Origin: SZAS-18 sp038322235 | GTDB lineage: Bacteria; Verrucomicrobiota; Verrucomicrobiia; Chthoniobacterales; SZAS-18 | Assembly (NCBI GenBank): GCA_038322235.1 | Contig: JBBQFQ010000007.1 | Coordinates: 80,290 to 144,289 of the forward strand | Direction: 5' to 3' | DNA: 64,000 nt | Part shown: positions 35,609-42,578 of the stretch, piece by piece | How the letters are laid out: each line of letters starts with the position of its first letter | How positions within the stretch are numbered: the stretch's first letter is position 1 | Translations under genes and position numbers: made by a program | Notes under the pieces: model-generated | The model's input: only the letters and a program-made list of their open reading frames with translations | The model's database searches: none | Told to the model about the DNA's origin: nothing

Positions 35609-35962
35609 ATGACAACAACCCACAAGCTTGGTCCATTTGCGTTAGCAGCGTTGATTCACGCCGTTGTCGCGGTGCTGTTACTATGTCCAACTTTGATCGC
35701 GGCGGAATCAAGTCTTGCCTATTTCGCTTTGCTCGTGATGGACTACCCTGTTTCGCTTGGGTTTTCTGCGGTTGCGGATCAGACGCTTGAGATTGTTCGC
35801 GGAAGCACGAGTCCGTGGGACCCCTACCTGTTAGCGACGCTTCTCGTGGCATTATTGCACGTAACTGTCGGATCGATTTGGTGGGGTGCCATCTGTTGGC
35901 TGGCCGCGAAACTATTTCACCGGAGAAGCGGCGGGCCCAAGCGAGGGAATCGTGGTCACTGA
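35609..35962 (+). CDS. Small multi-pass membrane protein, unknown function
   Basis: A 117-residue protein with three likely membrane segments (AALIHAVVAVLLLCPTLIA, LAYFALLVMDYPVSLGF, and LLATLLVALLHVTVG). The ATG at 35609 giving MTTTHKLGPF was chosen over 35564 because it stands just before the first hydrophobic segment. Codon use is similar to the two genes upstream. No family is recognised. Confidence 0.45.
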   Translation: MTTTHKLGPFALAALIHAVVAVLLLCPTLIAAESSLAYFALLVMDYPVSLGFSAVADQTLEIVRGSTSPWDPYLLATLLVALLHVTVGSIWWGAICWLAAKLFHRRSGGPKRGNRGH

Positions 35963-36174
35963 GGAACCGGAGCCTTCGGGGTCCAATGAAGCAACCGACG
36001 GCAGAGTTAACCTTGCCGCGATGGGAGGTCGAAACGCCCAAGTACTGAAGCTGCTCCACGGAATTCAGCCCGGTACGACTTGGTCCGATCACGCGAACCG
36101 GGTCCTTCGTTACCTTTCTCGGCGCTCCGACAACTGACGCGCGGAAAAAGAGCGTCCGCAGCCTTGGGCAAAAA

Positions 36175-36633
36175 CGCCAACGCCCTCGGAAAAGCGCCAA
36201 CGCCCTCGCGAAAGCGCGAACGTCCTCGCAAAAACGCGAACGTTCTCACAAAAAGCGCCAACGTTCTCACAAAAAGCGGGAACGTTCCCGCAAATAGCGC
36301 CAACGTTCTCGCAAAAAGCGCCAACGTTCTCGCAAAAAGCGCCAACGTTCCCGCAAAAAGCGCCAGCGTTCCCGCGAAAAGCGCCAACGTTCCCGCGAAA
36401 AGCGCCAACGTTCCCGCAAAAAGCGCCAGCGTTCCCGCGAAAAGCGCCAGCGTTCCCGCGAAAAGCGCCAACGTTCCCGCAAAAAGCTGCAACGTTCTCG
36501 CAAAAAGCGGCAACGTTCGCGCAAAAAGCGGCAACGTTGTCGCAAAAAGCGCCAACGTTCCCGCAAAAAGCGGCAACGTTCCCGCAAAAAGCGGCAACGT
36601 TCCCGCAAAAAGCGTCAGCGTTCCCGCGAAAAG
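36175..36633 (+). repeat. Array of 22 tandem 20-21-bp repeats with phased A-tracts
   Basis: Consensus CGCCAACGTTCCCGCAAAAA followed by G (21 bp). Units 1-3 are 20 bp (36175-36234); units 4-22 are 21 bp (36235-36633), after which the pattern decays. The core palindrome AACGTT and an A4-A5 tract recur every 21 bp, close to two helical turns. Read from the first base of each 21-bp unit, the codons spell R-Q-R-S-R-K-K, and the frequent changes at unit positions 3, 6 and 12 are all silent in that frame. Unit 6 carries a TAG in the frame. The rest of 35963-37001 shows only a short GGCGTG microsatellite (36680-36700). Confidence 0.9.
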
Positions 36634-37001
36634 CGCCGACGCGCGGTCGCAACGGGCGAGGGTTCGGGATGGGAGGGCGTAGGCGTGGGCGTGGGCGTGA
36701 TGTGCCGTCGCGCCCTCAATAACAGTGGCTATCGGAAGGGGCGATGTCATAAAGTCCCATCGTGTATCGCGTCTCCTCCGCCGTCGGCCCGCTTGCGTTC
36801 GGGTTGAATCGGCGCCGTCTACCCTCGCCCGTTCACGCTCCGTTGCTTGCCTACGACGCTTCCCGCGAGGCGTTTGCCGACGACGAAGACTGCGATCCAA
36901 GCGCCACCGGGTGTCATCAATCCCCGGCTTGCGGCCGCCTACTATTGTAGACACGCCAGCGCATCTTCCGATCTCGGCCCAGCTTTATCCGAAACTATCC
37001 C

Positions 37002-37613
37002 ATGGGGTCTCGTAGCTTCTATATCAGCGACGTCGAAGTTTTCGAAGCGTCTAAGCGTGAAGTGGAGAAATCGATCTTAATCGACGCCAAATTACCGAAG
37101 CAGGTCTTTCAGCAGGGATTCAAATATTTCGCGTTTGAGGATTTTGATTGGACGCTGAGCAGCGATTTTTGGCCTGTTATCACAAAAATGGCCGTAAAGT
37201 CAAACGATGCTTCTGTCCTGATGGCCGTCCTGGATCCCGACCCGGTTAACTACTATAAGAAAGAATTCGGTTACTATAACTGGGCCGAAATCCCGCTCTC
37301 AATTTCAAGCGACGACTATTTGGACGTTATCAATGAGCATCCGCTCCGCTCGCTCGCGGACTCCGCCCGCTACAATTCCGAAAGGATTGTTTGGCTCCCG
37401 CGGTCGGCTCAATGGAGTATTTGCGGTCACCGGAGCTACGGAGTTTGCGTGCTAGGAAGTCAGGACCAGGTCACGCTCGATTCGACATGGTGTGATTGTG
37501 ACTTGGCGTTGGAGAATTTGTTGCCCCAGTGTTTCAGAGGAAATGTGATCCCGCCGAGCTTCGCCTCAGAGCTTCGATCGAATTTTAGCAAGAGGGCTGA
37601 TCCCCCAGTGTGA
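37002..37613 (+). CDS. Hypothetical protein in low-GC accessory stretch, immunity-like
   Basis: A 203-residue protein rich in aromatic and acidic residues (FEDFDWTLSSDFWPV, YYNWAEIPLSISSDDYLDV) with no signal peptide or membrane segment. The WSICGHRSYGVCVLG stretch recalls immunity-type proteins that have a W-x-x-x-G-x-R-x-y-x-V-x-V-L-G pattern. Its lower GC sets it apart from the flanks. It sits between the 21-bp array and repeat copy C, and no toxin gene is nearby. Confidence 0.5.
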   Translation: MGSRSFYISDVEVFEASKREVEKSILIDAKLPKQVFQQGFKYFAFEDFDWTLSSDFWPVITKMAVKSNDASVLMAVLDPDPVNYYKKEFGYYNWAEIPLSISSDDYLDVINEHPLRSLADSARYNSERIVWLPRSAQWSICGHRSYGVCVLGSQDQVTLDSTWCDCDLALENLLPQCFRGNVIPPSFASELRSNFSKRADPPV

Positions 37614-37662
37614 AAAAGTCGAAAGAAGCGCTGCGAGAATCGTTCGATGTAACAAGCTGGTA

Positions 37663-37686
37663 GACCGGTGGCTGACGCACACCGGC
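37663..37686 (+). repeat. Dispersed ACCGGTG palindromic repeat, copy 1
   Basis: A 24-bp segment, with CCGGTG and CACCGG arms, differs at two bases from 38143-38166. Both copies also share an upstream CGTTCGAT. They may be a short REP-like element on either side of repeat copy C. Confidence 0.45.
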
Positions 37687-37812
37687 TACCTTCCACCGGC
37701 CCTCCGAGCCCTGGAATTGTCTGAGACGATTCTCCCCTTCCGGTGAGAAGAACGAATCGGATCTCGGGAAGACGGCGCCGGGACCAGTTTCCGGGGAGGA
37801 CGTGGCGCCATG

Positions 37813-37974
37813 ATTTGGAGTGCGGCAGCCCTCTGCCGCTTTGGTGGGCGACGATCGGCTCACGCTGACCCCGAACAAGGCAGCGGGCGACATGGGTCCC
37901 GCTGCCTTGGACGCCTGCCGGGCAGGCGGCACCAGATTCCCAAGAAAGCGGCAGAGGACAGCCGCACTCCAGAT
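37813..37974 (+). repeat. GC-rich nested-palindrome intergenic repeat, copy C
   Basis: Outer arms GGAGTGCGGCAGCCCTCTGC (left) and its reverse complement at 37945-37970 agree at 24 of 26 positions. Inside, a perfect 12-bp stem CAAGGCAGCGGG (37876-37887) with CCCGCTGCCTTG (37898-37909), and GCCTGCC-G-GGCAGGC (37913-37927). It lacks the 104-bp tail seen in copies A and B. The interval 37614-38225 contains this and two short palindromic elements, and no gene that I can support. Confidence 0.8.
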
Positions 37975-38107
37975 GACCGACCCGCGCAAGATTGCACCCG
38001 GCGAACCCAGGTTGGGGCGGTTGAACTCGAGACACCGCGCGCGCCGCGCCGTGACGCAATCCCGGCGCGCCGTTCGTTGTAAATCATAAGCGACGCCTCA
38101 TCGATGT

Positions 38108-38125
38108 CCGCCCCCCGCGGGGCGG
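38108..38125. repeat. GC-rich hairpin
   Basis: CCGCCCC (38108-38114) pairs with GGGGCGG (38119-38125) over a four-base loop, about 100 bp downstream of the esterase stop codon. No T tract follows, so a terminator role is uncertain. Confidence 0.4.
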
Positions 38126-38142
38126 GTAATGAGCGTTCGATT

Positions 38143-38166
38143 GACCGGTGACTCACGCACACCGGC
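38143..38166 (+). repeat. Dispersed ACCGGTG palindromic repeat, copy 2
   Basis: Matches 37663-37686 at 22 of 24 positions. The CCGGTG and CACCGG arms can form a six-base-pair stem. Confidence 0.45.
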
Positions 38167-38225
38167 GAAATTCCCGCGGCGCTCTGGGCCGGAAGTCCCG
38201 GCATTTTGGGCTGAAACTGGTCCGA

Positions 38226-38957
38226 TCAGAACTTCGAGCCCAAGTACTGCGGGAGCATTTTCCGCCACCAGGGCCAGTCGTGATCGACGTCGTGGCCCCA
38301 GAGCTCGACCTCGTGGGGAATTCCCTTGCTCGCGAGGACGCGCCCGATGTCGACGGAGGCAGAGGGCTTTTCATACGATCCCTGGCCGCTGACGAAGTAG
38401 ATGTGTCGCTTCGCGCGGAGTGCACGCAGGGCGCCCTCGTCTCCGAGATTCGGGAGGTAGTCGATCGGCGAATTGAAGTAGACGTCATCGTCGTAGAAAC
38501 CGTCCGTGTAGTCCTTCAGATCGTAGCAGCCGCTCATGGCGATGACGCCATCGAAGAGATCCGGTCGGCGGAAGAGCGAGTTCGCCGAGTGCAGCGCGCC
38601 GAACGACGCGCCGGCGGTGATGATGGGGACGCGGCTCTGGCAGTGGTTGAAGATGAAGGGCGCGACCTCATCCGCGATGTAGGCATTGAAGTGCTGATGG
38701 CGGATCGCCTTGTGTCGCGGGTGCATGTGATCGTTCAGCCAGCTCTCGCTGTTGATGCTGTTGATCGAGAAGACCTTGAACTTTCCGCCGTCGATAAATG
38801 GCGCGATCGCATCGATGAGGTGGAAGCGCTCGTATTCGAGGAAGTCCGCCGCCGCGGTGGGAAACATGAGCAGCGCCGGGCCGTAGTGGCCATAGACCGC
38901 GATCTCCATGTTCTTCTGGAGGTTGGGGCTGTGCCACTGGTGGATTTCGCGGTGCAT
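38226..38957 (-). CDS. Esterase-like alpha/beta hydrolase
   Basis: A 243-residue protein of the putative-esterase (esterase D/feruloyl-esterase-like) type. It has the nucleophile elbow GASFGALHS, a preceding HREIHQWHSPNLQKN start typical of that group, a following GVIAMSGCYDLKDY, and WGHDVDHDWPWW near the C-terminus holding the catalytic His. The frame continues to 39401 but overlaps the kinase gene; the ATG at 38957 (MHREIHQWHS) was chosen. It is encoded 89 bp downstream of the kinase gene on the same strand and may belong to the same operon. Substrate is unknown. Confidence 0.85.
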   Translation of the reverse strand: MHREIHQWHSPNLQKNMEIAVYGHYGPALLMFPTAAADFLEYERFHLIDAIAPFIDGGKFKVFSINSINSESWLNDHMHPRHKAIRHQHFNAYIADEVAPFIFNHCQSRVPIITAGASFGALHSANSLFRRPDLFDGVIAMSGCYDLKDYTDGFYDDDVYFNSPIDYLPNLGDEGALRALRAKRHIYFVSGQGSYEKPSASVDIGRVLASKGIPHEVELWGHDVDHDWPWWRKMLPQYLGSKF

Positions 38958-39046
38958 CGGGCGCTGAGGGGAAGGATTGGAAATTCGAGATTCGAGAGCG
39001 GAACTGGGCGGAGATCGCGGAGCGGAGATCCGAAACTGCCTCCCAC

Positions 39047-41437
39047 TCAATCCTCGGCGAGCACGACGCGGAAGCCGACGGCGGACTGGCGATATCCCGG
39101 CGGGGAGGGGAGACGGAACGAGGAGAGCAGACGATCCTTCGTGAAGTTCGACCACGACGCTCCGCGCAGCGTCCGGGTGTTGCGCTTCGAGTCGAAATAA
39201 TCCTCGCACCACTCCCAGGCGTTGCCGCCGAGGTCGTAGATCCCGAGCGCATTCGGCGGAAAGCTCATGACTGGCGACGTCCGGGCAAAGCCATCGTCCG
39301 GCCCGAGCGGATCGAGGAACCACTTCGGCTCCCCGCCAAGCACCGACTCGCGGCCCCGATAGTTCCCCTCCGCTTTCGTCAGAGGCCATTCCGTTCCCCA
39401 CGGAAAGACTCCCGCGATTTTCGAATCCCGATCCTTCGGGGTTGCCCCCGGCTCAGCCGGGAGACCGACGGCTTTGCTCCATTCCAGATCGGTGGGGAGC
39501 CGGTAGCGCTGCGACGCGGAGATCGCGCCGCTCGCCCGTTCGCGCGCCGTGAGCCACTTGCAGAATTCCACGGCATCGTCCCAGCTCACGCCCACGACGG
39601 GATGCTGATCCGTCTGGGCGAAGCCCGGGCTGCGCCAGTTCGCCGCCGGGCTTTCGACCCAGTCGCTCGTGCCCAGCACCAACATCCGGGGCCGGGCCGA
39701 CTCCGGTCCCGTTTCCAGGCGGAAGACAGCGAAATCGCCCACCCGCGTTTCGTGCACGCAGATCTTCGCGCGCGAATCCGGCAGTGGGACGAAGCGCATT
39801 CCCAGCGGGTTGGCGAACGAACCGTCGGCCGCAGGAGCAGCGGCCGGCGGGTTCACGAGCGCGGTCGGCTCCGGGGTAATTCCCGGCAGCGCCACCGGAA
39901 CCGGCGTTGGTGTCGGAAGGGACGTCGGCTCGGGCGTCGCGGGCGGCAGGGAAACGGCCGCGGCGCGCGGGGCCGGAGCGGGTGTCCCGGTAGAGGCGGC
40001 AGGGGTGGTCGGCGGACTCGGCCGGTATTGCGAGCGCAGGGCGAGGAATGAGCCGCCAAAGATGACGAGCGCGGCGGCTCCGATCAACGGCCAGCGGTAA
40101 CTCGGCCCGCGCTCCAGATCACGCGTCGTCGCGGAGGTCGTGAAAACTGGGGTTTCGAAGCTCCGCTCCGCTTTCACGCCGACCGGCATCGTGGTCTCAG
40201 CCACGAGGCCACGCATCGCCTCGGCGGCGGCGAGAGCGGGGTTCCCGGGACTCGCTGTCATTGGCGGCAGCGGACCCGGCCGGTGGGTGTGGGCCGTCGC
40301 GAGCCCCGTGTCGTGGGCCGCTCTCGGGGCCGCCGGAGCCATTGATTTCGGGGGAACGGTGGATGCGTCCGACCTCCCAGGCGCTTCGTCGGTTCCGCCC
40401 AGCTCCGTCGGCTGATAGGCCCCTGTGGCCGCCGCTTCGGTGGGTCGAAACGCCTCGCTCGACGCGGTCTCGGTCGGGCGCTGCGACTCGGTCATCGAGC
40501 GCCCGCCGGGACCACTAACGATCGTGCTCGGCGGACCGTCATCCGGCGGCAGCATCTCGAGGATGCGCGAGGCGATCGCCTCCACCTCGGTCGGTTCGGC
40601 CGGACGATCCTCCGGCTTTTTCGCCAGCATCCGCGAGAGCAGTTCGCGGACGGCCGGGGGCGTGTGTGCGGGAAGCGCCGAAAGCGTGGGCGGCTCGTGG
40701 AGCTGCTTGTTCGTGATGTCCCAGACGGACGTCCCGGCGAACGGGAGATTGCCGGTGAGGAGAAACCAGAGCGTCACGCCGAGCGAGTAGATGTCGGAGC
40801 GCGTGTCGAGCTCCATCGCCTTGATCTGCTCCGGGCTGGCGTAGTAGACGCTCATCCCGCCATGCATCCCAGCCTGGGTGACCTGGGTTCGATCGCTGTC
40901 GCTCGCCATGTCCTTCGCGAGACCGAAGTCGATGAGCTTCACCCGCAGGCCGGCCGCCCCGGCGTTCCGCAGGACCATGATGTTCGCGGGTTTGATGTCG
41001 CGATGAACAGAATTCCGGGCCCAGATGGCGGTGAGCGCGGACGCCACCTGCTTGACGACGATGAGCGCATCGCGCACCGAGAGCGGACCCAGCCGGCGCA
41101 CCCGGTTCGAGAGGTCCTCGCCGTCGATGAACTCCATCACGTAAAAGTCCTTGCCGTCCTCTTCGTCGAAATCGAAGAGCGTCGCGATGTGCGGGTGATC
41201 GCGCAGCTGGGCCAGCTTCCGCGCCTCGCGCCGGAATCGGGCGATCGAGGCCTCGTCGCCGTTGAGCTGTTCGCCGACGATCTTCAGCACGACCGTGCAG
41301 TCGAGCTTCGGGTCGTGTGCCTTGTAGGTCACGCCCATCCCGCCCTGGCCGAGGGGAATGGGACGCCCTTTGGCGTCGCAAGCGACCTCGTAGCGCTTGA
41401 AGCGCAGCAAGCGGCGGGGAGCGGGCTCTTCAGCCAT
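39047..41437 (-). CDS. Ser/Thr protein kinase fused to an FGE/SUMF1-like domain
   Basis: A 796-residue membrane protein. N-terminal Hanks-type kinase: glycine loop GQGGMG (30-35), VAIK-type Lys52, HRD 145-147 with IKPAN, and DFG 170-172. A Pro/Thr/Ala-rich linker contains three 11-residue repeats with [RQ]PTE (in the region 315-345). One membrane helix (about 455-478) follows, then Pro-rich spacer and a formylglycine-generating-enzyme-like domain (GVSWDDAVEFCKWL, YRLPTDLEW, GNAWEWCEDYF, LRGASW). The family's active-site cysteines are not evident, so the domain may act by binding. It lies 60 bp downstream of the FHA-cyclase gene. Confidence 0.9.
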   Translation of the reverse strand: MAEEPAPRRLLRFKRYEVACDAKGRPIPLGQGGMGVTYKAHDPKLDCTVVLKIVGEQLNGDEASIARFRREARKLAQLRDHPHIATLFDFDEEDGKDFYVMEFIDGEDLSNRVRRLGPLSVRDALIVVKQVASALTAIWARNSVHRDIKPANIMVLRNAGAAGLRVKLIDFGLAKDMASDSDRTQVTQAGMHGGMSVYYASPEQIKAMELDTRSDIYSLGVTLWFLLTGNLPFAGTSVWDITNKQLHEPPTLSALPAHTPPAVRELLSRMLAKKPEDRPAEPTEVEAIASRILEMLPPDDGPPSTIVSGPGGRSMTESQRPTETASSEAFRPTEAAATGAYQPTELGGTDEAPGRSDASTVPPKSMAPAAPRAAHDTGLATAHTHRPGPLPPMTASPGNPALAAAEAMRGLVAETTMPVGVKAERSFETPVFTTSATTRDLERGPSYRWPLIGAAALVIFGGSFLALRSQYRPSPPTTPAASTGTPAPAPRAAAVSLPPATPEPTSLPTPTPVPVALPGITPEPTALVNPPAAAPAADGSFANPLGMRFVPLPDSRAKICVHETRVGDFAVFRLETGPESARPRMLVLGTSDWVESPAANWRSPGFAQTDQHPVVGVSWDDAVEFCKWLTARERASGAISASQRYRLPTDLEWSKAVGLPAEPGATPKDRDSKIAGVFPWGTEWPLTKAEGNYRGRESVLGGEPKWFLDPLGPDDGFARTSPVMSFPPNALGIYDLGGNAWEWCEDYFDSKRNTRTLRGASWSNFTKDRLLSSFRLPSPPGYRQSAVGFRVVLAED

Positions 41438-41497
41438 GCGGCGCGGGGGCGGCTCCAGGACGCGGGAAGGCGGTCAAGGGTTGCGCGGGGCGATCGC

Positions 41498-42442
41498 TCA
41501 GAATTCGAAATCCGGCTTCATGCCGAACACTCGTACGAGCTGGGCCTTGCCCTTGAGCTGCTGTTCCCCGAGATCCACAAAGATCGACTGGTCCGGCAGG
41601 CACTCGGCGATCTTGTCGGAGAGCAGCAACTTCTGGTTCAGTGCCTTCATGATGCTCTCGAGACGGAAGGCGGTGTTCACGGCATCGCCGATGATCGTGG
41701 CGTCCCGCTGGGCGACGAGGCCGATGTTGCTGAAGCTGACCTTGCCGTGGTGGAGGGCGATGCCGACCTCGAAAGGTTTTTCGTTCGGCCAGTGCATCTT
41801 CCTCGCGAGCCGGAGCATCGCGCGCGCCGCCTCGAAGGCTGCGCCGCATTCCGGATGCGGGCCGTCGGCCATGGTATCGCTCGCGGCTCCTGCGGGCTGC
41901 CAGTACGCGAGGACCGCGTCGCCGATGAACTTGTCGATGATGCCACCGCTGCGCTGCACCATGTTGCCGGCCTCGCGGAACCACTGACCGAGCAGCTGCG
42001 AGAGCACTTCCGCCGGCATGCGTTCCGACTGAGTGCTGAAGCCCCGGATGTCGCAGACCAGAATGGCGGCGGGACGGACGCTCTGCGCGTGCTGGTCCGT
42101 GCTGGCGGCCAGGGTCGCCTCGATGGCGTCCTCCCCAGCGGGCTCCGCTTCCTGCTCGAAAACGATCTCGTTATTCGCGATCCGAATCTTCGAGCCGCTC
42201 GTCAGCGTGACGGGCAGGACCACGCGTTGATCATTGACGTACGTGCCGTTCCGACTGCCGAGATCCATGATCTGGTACTCGTAGCCGTTGTGGCAGCGGA
42301 TGATGGCGTGCTGCCGGCTGATGTGCGCGCTCGTGTTCAGGCACACCGTATTGTCGCTCGTGCGGCCAATCGTTGCGGTGTTCTGGATGGGAACCTCGTA
42401 CTTTTCGCCGGTGACAGTGGTGATACAGAGCTTTGCGGCCAT
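41498..42442 (-). CDS. FHA domain class III adenylate/guanylate cyclase
   Basis: A 314-residue protein. Residues 20-90 are an FHA domain (GR at 26-27, S-x-x-H at 42-45, N65-G66), which binds phosphothreonine. Residues 120-300 are a class III nucleotidyl cyclase with metal-binding Asp131 in CDIRGFST and Asp175 in FIGDAV, and the conserved INVGLV-like IGDAVNTAFRLE segment. No membrane segment is seen. The ATG at 42442 (MAAKLCITTV) was chosen. It is the first gene of the operon with the kinase and esterase genes, and is divergent from a second kinase gene. Confidence 0.9.
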   Translation of the reverse strand: MAAKLCITTVTGEKYEVPIQNTATIGRTSDNTVCLNTSAHISRQHAIIRCHNGYEYQIMDLGSRNGTYVNDQRVVLPVTLTSGSKIRIANNEIVFEQEAEPAGEDAIEATLAASTDQHAQSVRPAAILVCDIRGFSTQSERMPAEVLSQLLGQWFREAGNMVQRSGGIIDKFIGDAVLAYWQPAGAASDTMADGPHPECGAAFEAARAMLRLARKMHWPNEKPFEVGIALHHGKVSFSNIGLVAQRDATIIGDAVNTAFRLESIMKALNQKLLLSDKIAECLPDQSIFVDLGEQQLKGKAQLVRVFGMKPDFEF

Positions 42443-42578
42443 CGAGAGGGGATTCCGGTTTGTTATAGTCAAAGGCGGGGGCGCGGCAATTCTTACTTTC
42501 GGAAGAAGTCGGTGCTGTTCGCGAAATCAAAGTTGTGGCAGGGAATCAGCTCGGCGACTTGTCTCCGCGCACAACCCG
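42443..42578. promoter_or_regulatory. Divergent control region of the kinase/cyclase hub
   Basis: The only noncoding stretch between the minus-strand cyclase operon and the plus-strand double-kinase gene, so both promoters should lie here. A TATAAC (minus strand, 42463-42468) about 20 bp before the cyclase start is the only -10-like site I can see, with no good -35. Confidence 0.35.

Noticed and set aside
36175..36633. CRISPR array.
   Set aside because: Repeats are contiguous with no unique spacers, and no cas gene is present.
36080..36682. Plus-strand 200-codon frame with KSANVPA-type heptapeptides, and minus-strand frames with LFAGTLA or GNVAAFC repeats over the 21-bp array.
   Set aside because: A 21-bp repeat keeps several frames open; common changes at unit positions 3, 6 and 12 would alter residues in this plus-strand frame, so it does not look selected. 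No start or promoter is convincing.
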